64,000 nt of DNA, from NCBI GenBank assembly GCA_001899085.1, contig MKVB01000006.1:529586-593585 (forward strand), in the 5' to 3' direction. This document shows, one piece after another, positions 27,571-35,559 of this stretch. The first letter of the stretch is position 1; each line of letters begins with the position of its first letter. The position numbers were made by a program, and so were the translations under genes. Source of the stretch: Devosia sp. 66-14. Its GTDB lineage: Bacteria > Pseudomonadota > Alphaproteobacteria > Rhizobiales > Devosiaceae. Below the pieces are notes generated by a model that saw nothing but the letters and a program-made list of their open reading frames with translations, had not been told where the DNA came from and ran no database searches.

Positions 27571-29124
27571 CTACGCGACCGGCCCCAGTGCGAAAAACTC
27601 GTCCAGTGCCGGGATGGGCGCGTGGGAAATCAGTTCCGCCATGGTCTGTTCGGAGCCGAGGTCGCTTTCGATGATTTCGACTTCGGCCGAGAGCGGCCGG
27701 TCCACCTGATAAAAGGCCGCGTGGGTGCGCACCTTGTCGTAGACCATGCCCGGCACGCCGCTGGGCCGATCCCCCAGGATGTCCATGGCCTGGGCAGAGA
27801 GCAGGCCCTCGAGTGCGGCGAGGCGCTTCAGCGCCCGCACCTGCCGCTCGAAGCGCTCCACCACCAACGGCAGGAACGACACCTCGTCTTCGAGCCCCGC
27901 CGCCACCACCAGTGACTGCGCCGAGACCGGCACCGACATCGACAGCGCCCGAGCGAAGAGCTCGCCGGCCAGCTTGATGATCGGGCCGAAGCCGGTGGCA
28001 ATGGCGCCGCGCGGCACCAGGTTGATCGGCAGGTCGCGGCGCGCGCCATTGCTGAGCAGCACGCAGCGGTTGAACGAGTTGCGCGCCGCATGGGCCAGCG
28101 CCAGTTGCGCGGTCTGCAGGTAGATGGTCACGTCGAGCGGCAGCGAGCCGCCCGAGGTCAGCACCTGCCCGTCGACCACCACCGGATTGTCATCGGTGCG
28201 GCCAGTGGCAGCGAGCACGGTGCGGCCAGCGACCAGCAGCGTGTCGAAGCCCGAGCCGAACACCTGCGCCATCATGCGCAGCGACAGCGGATCCTGCACA
28301 TGGGTGGCGTTCGGCCAGTCCCAGCCCATGGCGTTGTGGTAGAGCCAGGCGCCGATCTCGGCTTCGCGCTCGGTCCCCACATGCGCTACGGCCTTCCAGG
28401 GGTCGCGCGAGGCGCCGAGCGCGCCGGCAGTGGTCAGGCTGGTGGCGAGCAGCATCCGCATGGCGGTAGCCGCCGAACGCACCGCTTCGGCGGCGGCGGC
28501 AAAGCCCACGGCATTGACGCTGACTGAAGCGAGGCTGTCGCGCGGCGCCATGCGGCAGGGCTTCAGCCCGGCCTCGGCCAGTGCCGCTTCGGCCGACATG
28601 CGCCGGTTCTGGTACACCGCCTCGCCGACCCCGGTCAGCACGGCGCCGATCTGGCCCATCAGCCCGATATCGGCCGTGCCGATCGAGCCGGTGCGCCGCA
28701 CCACCGGCACCACGTCCTTGTCGAGCAGCGCCAGGTAGGCATCGACCAGGCCGCGCGAACAACCGACCCGGCCGGTCAGCGCGGTATTGACGCGGATCGC
28801 CATGGCGCTGCGCACCACGGAACTGGGGAACGGCGCTCCGGTGCCGAAATGATGCGCCCGCACCAGCCCGAGATTAAACATCTCGAGTTCTTCGGGCGAC
28901 CATTCGACATCCTTCATGGCGCCGACGCCGGTATTGGCGCCATAGACCGCCTCGCCGCGCGCGATCTTGTCCTCGACCACCTTGCGGGCGACATCGACGC
29001 GCGCCATGGCGGCATCGTCGGCGGCAAGCGAAACCGCCCGTGCCCCGACCCGCGCCAGACTCGCAAAGCTCATGGGCTTGCCGTCGAGGGAAAGGGTACC
29101 GGACTGGGTCTGAAGGTGATGCAT
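27571..29124 (-). CDS. MIO-less HAL/PAL-family lyase, candidate ergothionase
   Basis: A 517-residue member of the aromatic amino acid lyase superfamily. The fold landmarks are present: YGANTGVG (61-68), LVRAHHFGTG (88-96), TDDNPVV (310-316) and QDPLSLR (277-283). The cofactor-forming region reads GSIGTADIG (146-154) where histidine ammonia-lyases have GSVGASGDL, so the Ala-Ser-Gly triad that cyclises to MIO is absent. I recall that ergothionase, which eliminates trimethylamine from ergothioneine, is a HAL relative working by acid/base catalysis without MIO. That fits here, with thiourocanate as product for the urocanase-like enzyme. The alternative is a non-catalytic or other betaine lyase. 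The frame is intact throughout, so this is not a decaying hutH. Confidence 0.85.
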   Translation of the reverse strand: MHHLQTQSGTLSLDGKPMSFASLARVGARAVSLAADDAAMARVDVARKVVEDKIARGEAVYGANTGVGAMKDVEWSPEELEMFNLGLVRAHHFGTGAPFPSSVVRSAMAIRVNTALTGRVGCSRGLVDAYLALLDKDVVPVVRRTGSIGTADIGLMGQIGAVLTGVGEAVYQNRRMSAEAALAEAGLKPCRMAPRDSLASVSVNAVGFAAAAEAVRSAATAMRMLLATSLTTAGALGASRDPWKAVAHVGTEREAEIGAWLYHNAMGWDWPNATHVQDPLSLRMMAQVFGSGFDTLLVAGRTVLAATGRTDDNPVVVDGQVLTSGGSLPLDVTIYLQTAQLALAHAARNSFNRCVLLSNGARRDLPINLVPRGAIATGFGPIIKLAGELFARALSMSVPVSAQSLVVAAGLEDEVSFLPLVVERFERQVRALKRLAALEGLLSAQAMDILGDRPSGVPGMVYDKVRTHAAFYQVDRPLSAEVEIIESDLGSEQTMAELISHAPIPALDEFFALGPVA

Positions 29125-29175
29125 CTGCAGGGATTAGCGGGTGCCGAAGTGCCATGCAATGGGACGGAGAGAGCG

Positions 29176-29727
29176 TTACACCGGCGCGAAGGTCAGGCCG
29201 GACGCGGTTCCTTCAAGCCTTTCCTTCAAGGAAGAGGACGCGATCAAAGCAATGGGCCAACCGTCAACTCTGAACAGGTGAGCATTCCCAACGCGTTCTG
29301 GATCGATGCGCAACTCAAGCACCATTCGCAGTTCACCCGCCTTTTCGGGTCGCTTACCGCCCTCAGGCCACAAGGTGTAGACGGAGTTTGCATAGTCGAA
29401 GCAGTCTAGAGCACTCGCCACGTTCAGCACCTCGAACCCTGGCACACCGGCTATGTGAACTGGAAAACGCTCGACGCTCAAACCGCAGAGAGATTCGAAT
29501 GTGGCCCCAATTTCTCGTCGGACGACGGGCATATCGAATGGCCCGAAACTGAAGTCCAACTCCAATCCTTGCTGCAGAACTGCAAGCTCACGGGGCCTCG
29601 GTCCTGTGTAGGAGCGTCCCTCCGTGAATGCCCTGGCATCGATCGCCTGCCCCGCCTCATCGGTCGGCTCGGACAGAAACCACTGCGGCTGGATAGTGTG
29701 GTCGAAACCCAGTCGATAGAAGGGCAT
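29176..29727 (-). CDS. Imm11-family (PF07791) immunity-like protein
   Basis: A 183-residue cytoplasmic protein resembling the Imm11 family of polymorphic-toxin immunity proteins. Characteristic C-terminal blocks are ALDCFDYANSVYTLWPEGG, LELRIDPERVGNAHLFR and DGWPIALIASSSLKERLE, which match the Asp-Cys, hydrophobic and LKxRLE blocks I associate with that family. The ATG at 29727 has AGAGG upstream; earlier in-frame codons are not plausible starts. It is more AT-rich than its neighbours and interrupts an otherwise metabolic gene string, suggesting later acquisition. No cognate toxin, VgrG, PAAR or Rhs gene is visible in the window, so it is an orphan. Confidence 0.68.
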   Translation of the reverse strand: MPFYRLGFDHTIQPQWFLSEPTDEAGQAIDARAFTEGRSYTGPRPRELAVLQQGLELDFSFGPFDMPVVRREIGATFESLCGLSVERFPVHIAGVPGFEVLNVASALDCFDYANSVYTLWPEGGKRPEKAGELRMVLELRIDPERVGNAHLFRVDGWPIALIASSSLKERLEGTASGLTFAPV

Positions 29728-29750
29728 TCGATAGACCTCTGCGGGTGATA

Positions 29751-30545
29751 CTACCCCCGGCTCCCCGGCAGCGGATAGCGCTCCACCTCGCGTAACAGCT
29801 CGATGAAGCTGCCGACCGCGGTCTCCACGGTGATCCGTCCCTTGTCGGCAGTCGCCAGGTGCGCGTCGCCGGCGGTGCCGAGCGGGTTGATGTCGCTGGC
29901 GATCCACGCATAGCTCGTTGGCCCGATCGGCCGCATGTATTTGTAGGCCTGCTCGTCGCGCGCCGCGACCGAGGGGTAATCCTGCAGCTTTTCGCGGTTC
30001 ACCAGTTCGGGCCTCAGGTGCATCACCACGGAGGTTTCGCTGTCGCCGCCATGGATGCCGTGGCGGTTCTCGATGTCGGAATAGATGTCCTTGGGCCAGT
30101 ACTGGCTCCAGCCGGTCTTCACCGCCAGCATGCCGGCGCGCACCCTGAGTTCGCGGGCCACGATGTCGAGGATCGAGACGTTGCCGCCATGCGAGTTGAC
30201 GAACACCACCTTCATGACACCGGCGCGGGCGATCTCGAGCCCGACCTGCGTCCAGGCATCGATCAGGTTGGTGGCGGTGTGGCTGAGCGTCCCGGTCTGC
30301 CAGATATGTTCGTTGGATTTGCCGATCGCCTGCACCGGCAGGATGCGGATATCGAGGTCGGCAGGCGCCCGCTCGACCAGCAGGTCGAGGTGCCCCTGGT
30401 TGATGATGGTGTCGGTCCCGACCGGCAGATGCGGCCCATGCTGCTCGACCGCCGCGGTGGGGAACACCGCTATGGTCTTCATCGGATCGATGTCATGGAA
30501 TTCGAAGGCGGAAAAGTCGTTCCACCAGATCTTGCGGTAGCTCAT
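29751..30545 (-). CDS. Creatininase family amidohydrolase
   Basis: A 264-residue metal-dependent amidohydrolase of the creatininase/FAPy-deformylase family. Ligands match the pattern: Glu34, His36 (EQHGPHLPVGTD with Asp45), a His in FVNSHGGN (119) and Glu170 in HGGDSET. Members hydrolyse creatinine, formamidopyrimidines or related cyclic and linear amides. The gene runs in the same direction as the catabolic operon, 49 bp after the Rid gene and 23 bp before the Imm11 gene. It could also serve the divergent NMT1/cytosine-deaminase block, as formamidopyrimidine deformylases do in pyrimidine salvage. The substrate is unresolved. Confidence 0.88.
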   Translation of the reverse strand: MSYRKIWWNDFSAFEFHDIDPMKTIAVFPTAAVEQHGPHLPVGTDTIINQGHLDLLVERAPADLDIRILPVQAIGKSNEHIWQTGTLSHTATNLIDAWTQVGLEIARAGVMKVVFVNSHGGNVSILDIVARELRVRAGMLAVKTGWSQYWPKDIYSDIENRHGIHGGDSETSVVMHLRPELVNREKLQDYPSVAARDEQAYKYMRPIGPTSYAWIASDINPLGTAGDAHLATADKGRITVETAVGSFIELLREVERYPLPGSRG

Positions 30546-30594
30546 CCAGGATCTTTCGCAGCAAAGCGATCAAAAATCAAAGGCTTGGGGCATG

Positions 30595-30984
30595 TCAGCT
30601 GGGAACCGCGGCGATCGCCTCGATCTCCACAACGAATTCGGGGCGGGCAAAGCCCGAGACGATCATCAGCGTCGAGGCCGGGAATGGCTCGGGGAACAGC
30701 TCGTTGCGCACCTTCATATATTCGGCGAGGTGCTCGCGGCCGGTGACGAAGGCGTTGAGCTTGACCACGTCGCCCAGCCCCATGCCGGCCTCGGCCAGCA
30801 CAGCAGCGATGTTGTCGAAACAGACGCGAGTCTGGGTGGCGCAATCGGGGGGAATCGTTCCATCCGCCCTGATGCCGATCTGGCCGGAACAGAACACGTA
30901 GCGCGAACGCGAACTGACCTCGATCCCGAGGCTGTATTGCGAGAACGCGGGGTGAATCGATGGTGGTGAAAGCGGCTTATGCAC
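30595..30984 (-). CDS. Rid (YjgF/YER057c/UK114) family protein lacking the RidA arginine
   Basis: A 129-residue Rid-family protein; canonical RidA hydrolyses reactive 2-aminoacrylate and related imines. The fold blocks are present (VFCSGQIG, LNAFVTGREHLAEYMKVRNE, VVEIEAIAAV). The catalytic arginine that follows PA in the penultimate strand (PARS in RidA) is Ser104 (PASTLMIV), so the protein belongs to a Rid subgroup without proven imine deaminase activity; such paralogs often sit in amine or pyrimidine catabolic operons. Start is GTG at 30984. It is the first gene of the minus-strand block and is divergent from the NMT1-type transporter gene across about 230 bp. Confidence 0.85.
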   Translation of the reverse strand: MHKPLSPPSIHPAFSQYSLGIEVSSRSRYVFCSGQIGIRADGTIPPDCATQTRVCFDNIAAVLAEAGMGLGDVVKLNAFVTGREHLAEYMKVRNELFPEPFPASTLMIVSGFARPEFVVEIEAIAAVPS

Positions 30985-31214
30985 AGGACCCCCGATGTGT
31001 ATGCTCAGCTAAGCGTCAAACGACTGCGAATGTAAGCCCCATTCTGAACCGCATTGCCTATTCCAGCGGCACTTCGCTGAATGGCGCAATTTTGGGCTTT
31101 TCTTTTGCAACCCGGCGCGGAATGAATGGTCTGGTGTGCCCTCGGGCATGGAAGTTTGCCTAACGGCCGGGCGGGGGACAAGCCCCGGCGGATACCTTAA
31201 CAGGGAGACTAACG

Positions 31215-32219
31215 ATGATCGACTTCACCAAGCTCATTTCTGCCGGCGTGGTAACGCTAGCATTGGGCATGGGCGGCGCCATGGCGCAGGACAAGGTGAG
31301 CTTCGGCACCAACTGGCTCGCCCAGGCTGAGCATGGCGGCTACTACCAGGCCGTCGCCGACGGCACTTACGCCAAGTACAATCTCGACGTCACCATCCGC
31401 CAGGGTGGGCCGCAGGGCGCCAACCGCTCGCTGCTGATCGGCGGACAGATCAACTTCTACATGGGCGGCCCGACCACCGCGATCGACGCGGTCAAGGAAG
31501 GCATCCCGACCATCACCATCGCCTCGATCTTCCAGAAGGACCCGCAAGTGCTGCTGGCCCATCCGGATGCCGGCTTCAAGACCTTCGCCGATCTCGCCGG
31601 CGCCTCGAAATACATCCTGTCCAAGGATGGCTTCATTTCGTATTTCAGCTGGATGAAGACGGCCTATACGGGCTTCGTCGACGAGAAGTTCGAGCCCTAT
31701 ACATTCAACCCGGCGCCGTTCATCGCCGACAAGATGGCGATCCAGCAGGGTTACCTGACCTCGGAACCCTACGAGATCGAAAAGCAGGCCGGCTTCGCGC
31801 CGCAGGTCTTCCTGCTCGCCGATAACGGTTTCGAGCCGTACTCGACCACGATCGAGACGATGAAGCCCTGGTACGACGCCAACAAGGACGTGGCCAAGCG
31901 CTTCGTCGAGGCCACCATCATCGGCTGGTACAATTACCTCTATGGCGACAACACCGCTGCCAACGAGCTGATCAAGAAGGACAATCCCGAGATGACCGAT
32001 GGTCAGCTCGCCTACGGCCTCGCCAAGATGAAGGAATACGGCATCGTGGTTTCCGGCGACGCAGAAGCCAACGGCATCGGCTGCATGACCGACGCCCGCT
32101 GGAAGAGCTTCTATGACCAGATGACCAAGGTCGGCCTGTTCGCCGAGGGCATCGACGTCACCCAGGCCTATACCACCGAACTGGTGTGCCACGGCCTCGG
32201 CAAAGAGCTGGTGAAGTAA
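31215..32219 (+). CDS. NMT1/THI5-type ABC substrate-binding protein
   Basis: A 334-residue periplasmic binding protein of the NMT1/THI5/SsuA family, whose members bind formylaminopyrimidines, hydroxymethylpyrimidine, taurine or sulfonates. The signal peptide ends GGAMAQ, and the mature protein starts VSFGTNWLAQAEHGGYYQA, as in pyrimidine-precursor binders (ThiY type). GGRSLLIGGQINFYMGG-like and YLTSEPYEIEKQAGF segments line the expected cleft. The ATG at 31215 has GGGAG upstream. A perfect stem-loop (32232-32256) follows the stop, before the ATPase and permease genes. I saw no TPP riboswitch upstream, which weakens but does not exclude a thiamine-precursor role. Confidence 0.87.
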   Translation: MIDFTKLISAGVVTLALGMGGAMAQDKVSFGTNWLAQAEHGGYYQAVADGTYAKYNLDVTIRQGGPQGANRSLLIGGQINFYMGGPTTAIDAVKEGIPTITIASIFQKDPQVLLAHPDAGFKTFADLAGASKYILSKDGFISYFSWMKTAYTGFVDEKFEPYTFNPAPFIADKMAIQQGYLTSEPYEIEKQAGFAPQVFLLADNGFEPYSTTIETMKPWYDANKDVAKRFVEATIIGWYNYLYGDNTAANELIKKDNPEMTDGQLAYGLAKMKEYGIVVSGDAEANGIGCMTDARWKSFYDQMTKVGLFAEGIDVTQAYTTELVCHGLGKELVK

Positions 32220-32231
32220 GCCGGAGCGCGT

Positions 32232-32256
32232 CAGGAACAGCCTGAGGCTGTTCCTG
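32232..32256 (+). terminator. Stem-loop between binding-protein and ATPase genes
   Basis: A perfect 11-bp inverted repeat, CAGGAACAGCC-TGA-GGCTGTTCCTG, starts 12 bases after the binding-protein stop. The tail TTCGACC is poor in U, so partial termination or 3'-end mRNA stabilisation is more likely than full termination. Confidence 0.55.
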
Positions 32257-32335
32257 TTCGACCGCACCACCAAGCAACGACCTCGGCGCGGGCAATACCG
32301 CCCGCGCCGTTCGACCCTAACGTGGGCTAACGCAC

Positions 32336-33163
32336 TTGACCGATCCCTCCCTCGCCGAGCCGGGGACCGCAACGAAATCGACGCAGACCGTCGTTTCCAT
32401 GCGCAACGTCTCGAAAGTCTTCTCCAATGGCACGCTGGCGCTCAAGGACATGTCGCTCGACGTCGAGCGCGGCGAATTCCTGAGCCTGCTCGGCCCATCC
32501 GGCTGCGGCAAATCCACAGCGCTGAGGATCATCGCCGGCCTGGGCGGGCCGAGTTCGGGGACGATCGACTGGCCCTCGTCAAAGATCAATTCGCGCGGCC
32601 TGCCCGAGGGCGATGTCGGCTTCGTGTTCCAGGAACCGACGCTGATGCCGTGGCAGACGGTATTCGGCAATGTCTACCTGCCGCTGCGGCTGCAGAGCGT
32701 CAACAAATCCGCCGCACGCGAGCGCATCATGGAAACGCTGGCCTCGGTCGGCCTCGCCGATTTCGCCAATGCCTATCCGAGGGAACTGTCGGGCGGCATG
32801 AAGATGCGCGTCTCGATCGCCCGGGCGCTGGTGACCAAGCCGAAGCTGCTGCTGATGGACGAGCCGTTTGCGGCGCTCGACGAAATCACCCGGCAGAAGC
32901 TCAACGACGACGTGCTGCGGCTGTGGAAGCAGTCGGGCGTGACGGTGATCTTCGTCACCCATTCGGTGTTCGAGAGTGCCTATCTCAGCAACCGCATCGT
33001 GGTGATGAAAGCCCGTCCCGGCCAGGTGTTCGCCGATATGCCGCTCAAGACCAGCGGCGCGCGCGACGCCGAGTACCGCACCTCGGAAGAATATCGCGCC
33101 ACCACCCACGAGGTGTCGCACGCACTGCATGAAGCCATCCACGCCGGCGGGGGGACGCACTGA
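32336..33163 (+). CDS. ABC transporter ATP-binding protein (SsuB/TauB/ThiZ type)
   Basis: A 275-residue ATPase of the nitrate/sulfonate/taurine-type family. Walker A is GPSGCGKST, the Q-loop is VFQEPTLMPWQTV, the signature is LSGGMKMRVSIARAL and Walker B is LLLMDEPFAALDE. The start is uncertain: TTG at 32336 gives the full frame, and ATG at 32399 (MRNVSKVF) would begin at the first beta-strand. Neither has a strong ribosome site. The stop overlaps the permease ATG (ACTGATGAG). It powers uptake of whatever the preceding NMT1-type binding protein delivers. Confidence 0.9.
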   Translation: MTDPSLAEPGTATKSTQTVVSMRNVSKVFSNGTLALKDMSLDVERGEFLSLLGPSGCGKSTALRIIAGLGGPSSGTIDWPSSKINSRGLPEGDVGFVFQEPTLMPWQTVFGNVYLPLRLQSVNKSAARERIMETLASVGLADFANAYPRELSGGMKMRVSIARALVTKPKLLLMDEPFAALDEITRQKLNDDVLRLWKQSGVTVIFVTHSVFESAYLSNRIVVMKARPGQVFADMPLKTSGARDAEYRTSEEYRATTHEVSHALHEAIHAGGGTH

Positions 33164-34035
33164 TGAGCAACGTCGTGCAGACAGCCCCCAACACCGACGA
33201 CGAAGCCGGCACGGACAGCGCCGTCGCCATCCTCCGGCCGCGCACCTCGAATACCGAGCGGGTGCTGCGAATCGTGGTGCCGGTGGCCATGCTGGTGCTG
33301 GCAGTGGTCGCCTGGCACCTCACCGTGGTGCTCAACGGCATCCCCAAATACATCCTGCCCACGCCGGGCGACGTGGTGACCTCGCTGATCAACGACTGGC
33401 CGACCCTGGCGCCCTCCCTGCTGGTGACGCTCAGGATCACCTTTACCGCGCTGATCCTGGCCCTGATCGGGGGCGTCGCCATGGCGATCATCCTGGTGCA
33501 GAGCAAGTGGGTGGAACTGGCGCTGTTTCCGTTTGCGGTGATCCTGCAGGTGACCCCGGTCATCGCCATCGCGCCGCTGCTGCTGATCTATGTCCCTGAA
33601 ACGCAGACGGTGCTGCTGATCATCGCCTTCCTCGTGGCGTTCTTCCCGATCCTTTCCAACATGGTCACGGGCCTGAAGAGCGTCGATCATAACCTGCTCA
33701 ACCTCTACGACCTCTACGGTGCATCGCGCTGGCAGACCCTGATCTATCTGAAGCTGCCGGCGTCCCTGCCCTATTTCATGGCGGGCCTCAGGATCGCCGG
33801 CGGCCTGGCACTCATCGCAGCAGTGGTGGCCGAGTTCGCGGCGGGCACCGCCGGCCAGGGTTCGGGCCTCGCCTTCCGGCTGCTCGAATCGCAGTACCGG
33901 CTCAACATCCCGCGGCTGTTCGCGGCGCTGATCCTGCTCACCGGCACCGGCATCGCCATCTTCGGGCTGACCTCGTTCATCGCCTGGCTGTCGCTGCACC
34001 GCTGGCACGAGAGCGCCGTGAAGCGGGAGAATTGA
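33163..34035 (+). CDS. ABC transporter permease (SsuC/TauC/ThiX type)
   Basis: A 290-residue inner-membrane permease. After a charged cytoplasmic N-terminus (about 40 residues) come six helices with the family landmark GIPKYILPTPGDV and an EAA-like loop YDLYGASRWQTLIYLKLPASLP. Length and layout match the nitrate/sulfonate/pyrimidine importer group. It is translationally coupled to the ATPase gene by a four-base overlap. A family A palindrome fills the gap before the cytosine-deaminase-like gene, so downstream genes may be expressed at a lower level. Confidence 0.9.
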   Translation: MSNVVQTAPNTDDEAGTDSAVAILRPRTSNTERVLRIVVPVAMLVLAVVAWHLTVVLNGIPKYILPTPGDVVTSLINDWPTLAPSLLVTLRITFTALILALIGGVAMAIILVQSKWVELALFPFAVILQVTPVIAIAPLLLIYVPETQTVLLIIAFLVAFFPILSNMVTGLKSVDHNLLNLYDLYGASRWQTLIYLKLPASLPYFMAGLRIAGGLALIAAVVAEFAAGTAGQGSGLAFRLLESQYRLNIPRLFAALILLTGTGIAIFGLTSFIAWLSLHRWHESAVKREN

Positions 34036-34068
34036 TGGTGAATCGCCGCGGACTCTGGCGCCCGGGGC

Positions 34069-34207
34069 AAGGCCCCCTCACCCGGATGGCTAGCGCCATC
34101 CGACCTCTCCCCCAAAGGGAGAGGTGCAGGTCGGGCACGATCGCGCCACAGCTCACCTCTCCCTTTGGGGGAGAGGTCGGCGCGTCAGCGTCGGGTGAGG
34201 GGGCCTT
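34069..34207. repeat. Family A palindromic element, copy A4
   Basis: A variant copy between the permease and the deaminase-like genes. Outer arms AAGGCCCCCTCACCC / GGGTGAGGGGGCCTT, inner hairpins CCTCTCCC-CCAAA-GGGAGAGG and CCTCTCCCTTTGGGGGAGAGG, and core GGGCACGATCGCGCC. An extra short hairpin, GGATGGCTAGCGCCATCC, is inserted in the left arm. Confidence 0.85.
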
Positions 34208-34239
34208 TCTTCCTTCACCGAACGACAGGCACGCATAGC

Positions 34240-35556
34240 ATGCACGGCACCCCTGCCCTCTCGACCGGCACGGTCACACTCCGCAACGCCCGGGTCCCGA
34301 GCGCCGCACGCGGCAAGATCGGCAATGGCGAGGTCGAAAGCCTCGATATCGAGATCGCCAATGGCCGTATCGCCGCCATTCGGCCCGCGGGCTCTGCGCC
34401 GGTTGTCGGCCCGAGCCATGATCTCGACGCCGGGCTCATCCTTCCCGCCTTCGTCGACATCCACACCCATCTCGACAAGGGCCATATCTGGCCGCGGAAA
34501 CAAAACCCCGATGGCACCTGGCTCGGTGCGCTGCTCGCGGTCGGCGCCGATCGCGAGCGCAACTGGGCCGCCGCCGATGTCGAACGCCGCTTCGATTTCG
34601 CGCTGCGCTGCGCCTATGCGCATGGCACTGCGGCGATCCGTACGCATCTCGACAGCGCGCCGCCGCAGCACGAGATCAGCTGGGCGCTGTTCGAACAGAT
34701 GCGCGATCGCTGGGCCGGCCGCATCGAATTGCAGGCCGTCTCCATCGTCGGGCCGGACACGCTCGTGAACCCGGGCGAGCTCGATGCCGTGGCGCAGCAG
34801 GTGAAGGCCTCGCGCGGCATTCTCGGCGGCTCGGTCGCCGAGTATGCGCGCTCGAAGGAAGCCATGCTGCGGGTGGTCGAGAAGGCCGGCGAGCTCGGCC
34901 TCGATCTCGACCTCCACACCGACGAAACCGGCGATCCCTCGGCGCATACCTTGCTGCATCTGGCGGAGGCGGTGCTCGAGACCGGGTTCACCGGCAAGGT
35001 GATGGCCGGCCATTGCTGCGTGCTCACCGTGCAGGACGAGCGTACCCAGCGCTCGACCATCGACAAGGCGGTCGAAGCCGGCATCGCCATCGTCTCCTTG
35101 CCGATGTGCAACATCTACCTGCAGGACCGGGTGAACGCCAACGGCACGGTCCGTACGCCGATCCGCCGCGGCGCGACGCTGCTGAACGAGTTCAAGGCGG
35201 CCGGCGCCGTCGTCGCCATCGCCTCGGACAATACCCGCGACCCGTTCTACGCTTATGGCGACCTCGACGGCGTCGAGGTGCTGCGCGAGGGCGCGCGGAT
35301 CCTGCAGTTCGATCACCCGCAGGACCGGGCCTGGGACTGGGTCCGCGCCGTCGGTTCGGCCCCCGCCGCCCATGCCGGCTTTGCCTACAAGGCAGTGATC
35401 GAAGTCGGCGCGCCGGCAGACCTCGTACTGTTCCGCGCCCGCAGCTGGACCGAACTCAATGCCCGGCCGCAACATGACCGCATAGTGTTGCGCGCCGGCA
35501 AGGCGATCGACACGAGCCTTCCCGATTATCGCGAACTCGACGACCTGATGGAGTAA
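34240..35556 (+). CDS. Cytosine deaminase-like amidohydrolase
   Basis: A 438-residue CodA-type amidohydrolase that deaminates or hydrolyses a heterocyclic base. Active-site residues are in place: His75 and His77 (DIHTHLDKGH), His226 with Glu229 (LHTDETGD, the catalytic HxxE), His258 (AGHCC) and Asp330 (ASDNTRD). I start at ATG 34240; the frame is open upstream only because it crosses a family A repeat. It follows the NMT1-type importer and precedes the FAD oxidase by three bases, so the set looks like import then deamination/oxidation of a small N-heterocycle. Cytosine itself, creatinine or a pyrimidine derivative are all possible. Confidence 0.88.
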   Translation: MHGTPALSTGTVTLRNARVPSAARGKIGNGEVESLDIEIANGRIAAIRPAGSAPVVGPSHDLDAGLILPAFVDIHTHLDKGHIWPRKQNPDGTWLGALLAVGADRERNWAAADVERRFDFALRCAYAHGTAAIRTHLDSAPPQHEISWALFEQMRDRWAGRIELQAVSIVGPDTLVNPGELDAVAQQVKASRGILGGSVAEYARSKEAMLRVVEKAGELGLDLDLHTDETGDPSAHTLLHLAEAVLETGFTGKVMAGHCCVLTVQDERTQRSTIDKAVEAGIAIVSLPMCNIYLQDRVNANGTVRTPIRRGATLLNEFKAAGAVVAIASDNTRDPFYAYGDLDGVEVLREGARILQFDHPQDRAWDWVRAVGSAPAAHAGFAYKAVIEVGAPADLVLFRARSWTELNARPQHDRIVLRAGKAIDTSLPDYRELDDLME

Positions 35557-35559
35557 CAG

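Noticed and set aside
17749-29124. A plain histidine-utilisation (hut) operon
   Set aside because: The lyase lacks the MIO triad, the urocanase has altered active-site segments, and hutI, hutG and hutC are missing, whereas hydantoin and thiohydantoin enzymes are present.
30985-31214. Possible TPP riboswitch ahead of the NMT1-type transporter
   Set aside because: The conserved CUGAGA and ACCUGAUCUGG-type blocks are absent; only a weak GC hairpin (31166-31189) is seen.
34165-34239. Upstream extension of the cytosine-deaminase-like start
   Set aside because: It also lies in a family A palindrome; the family-like N-terminus begins at 34240.
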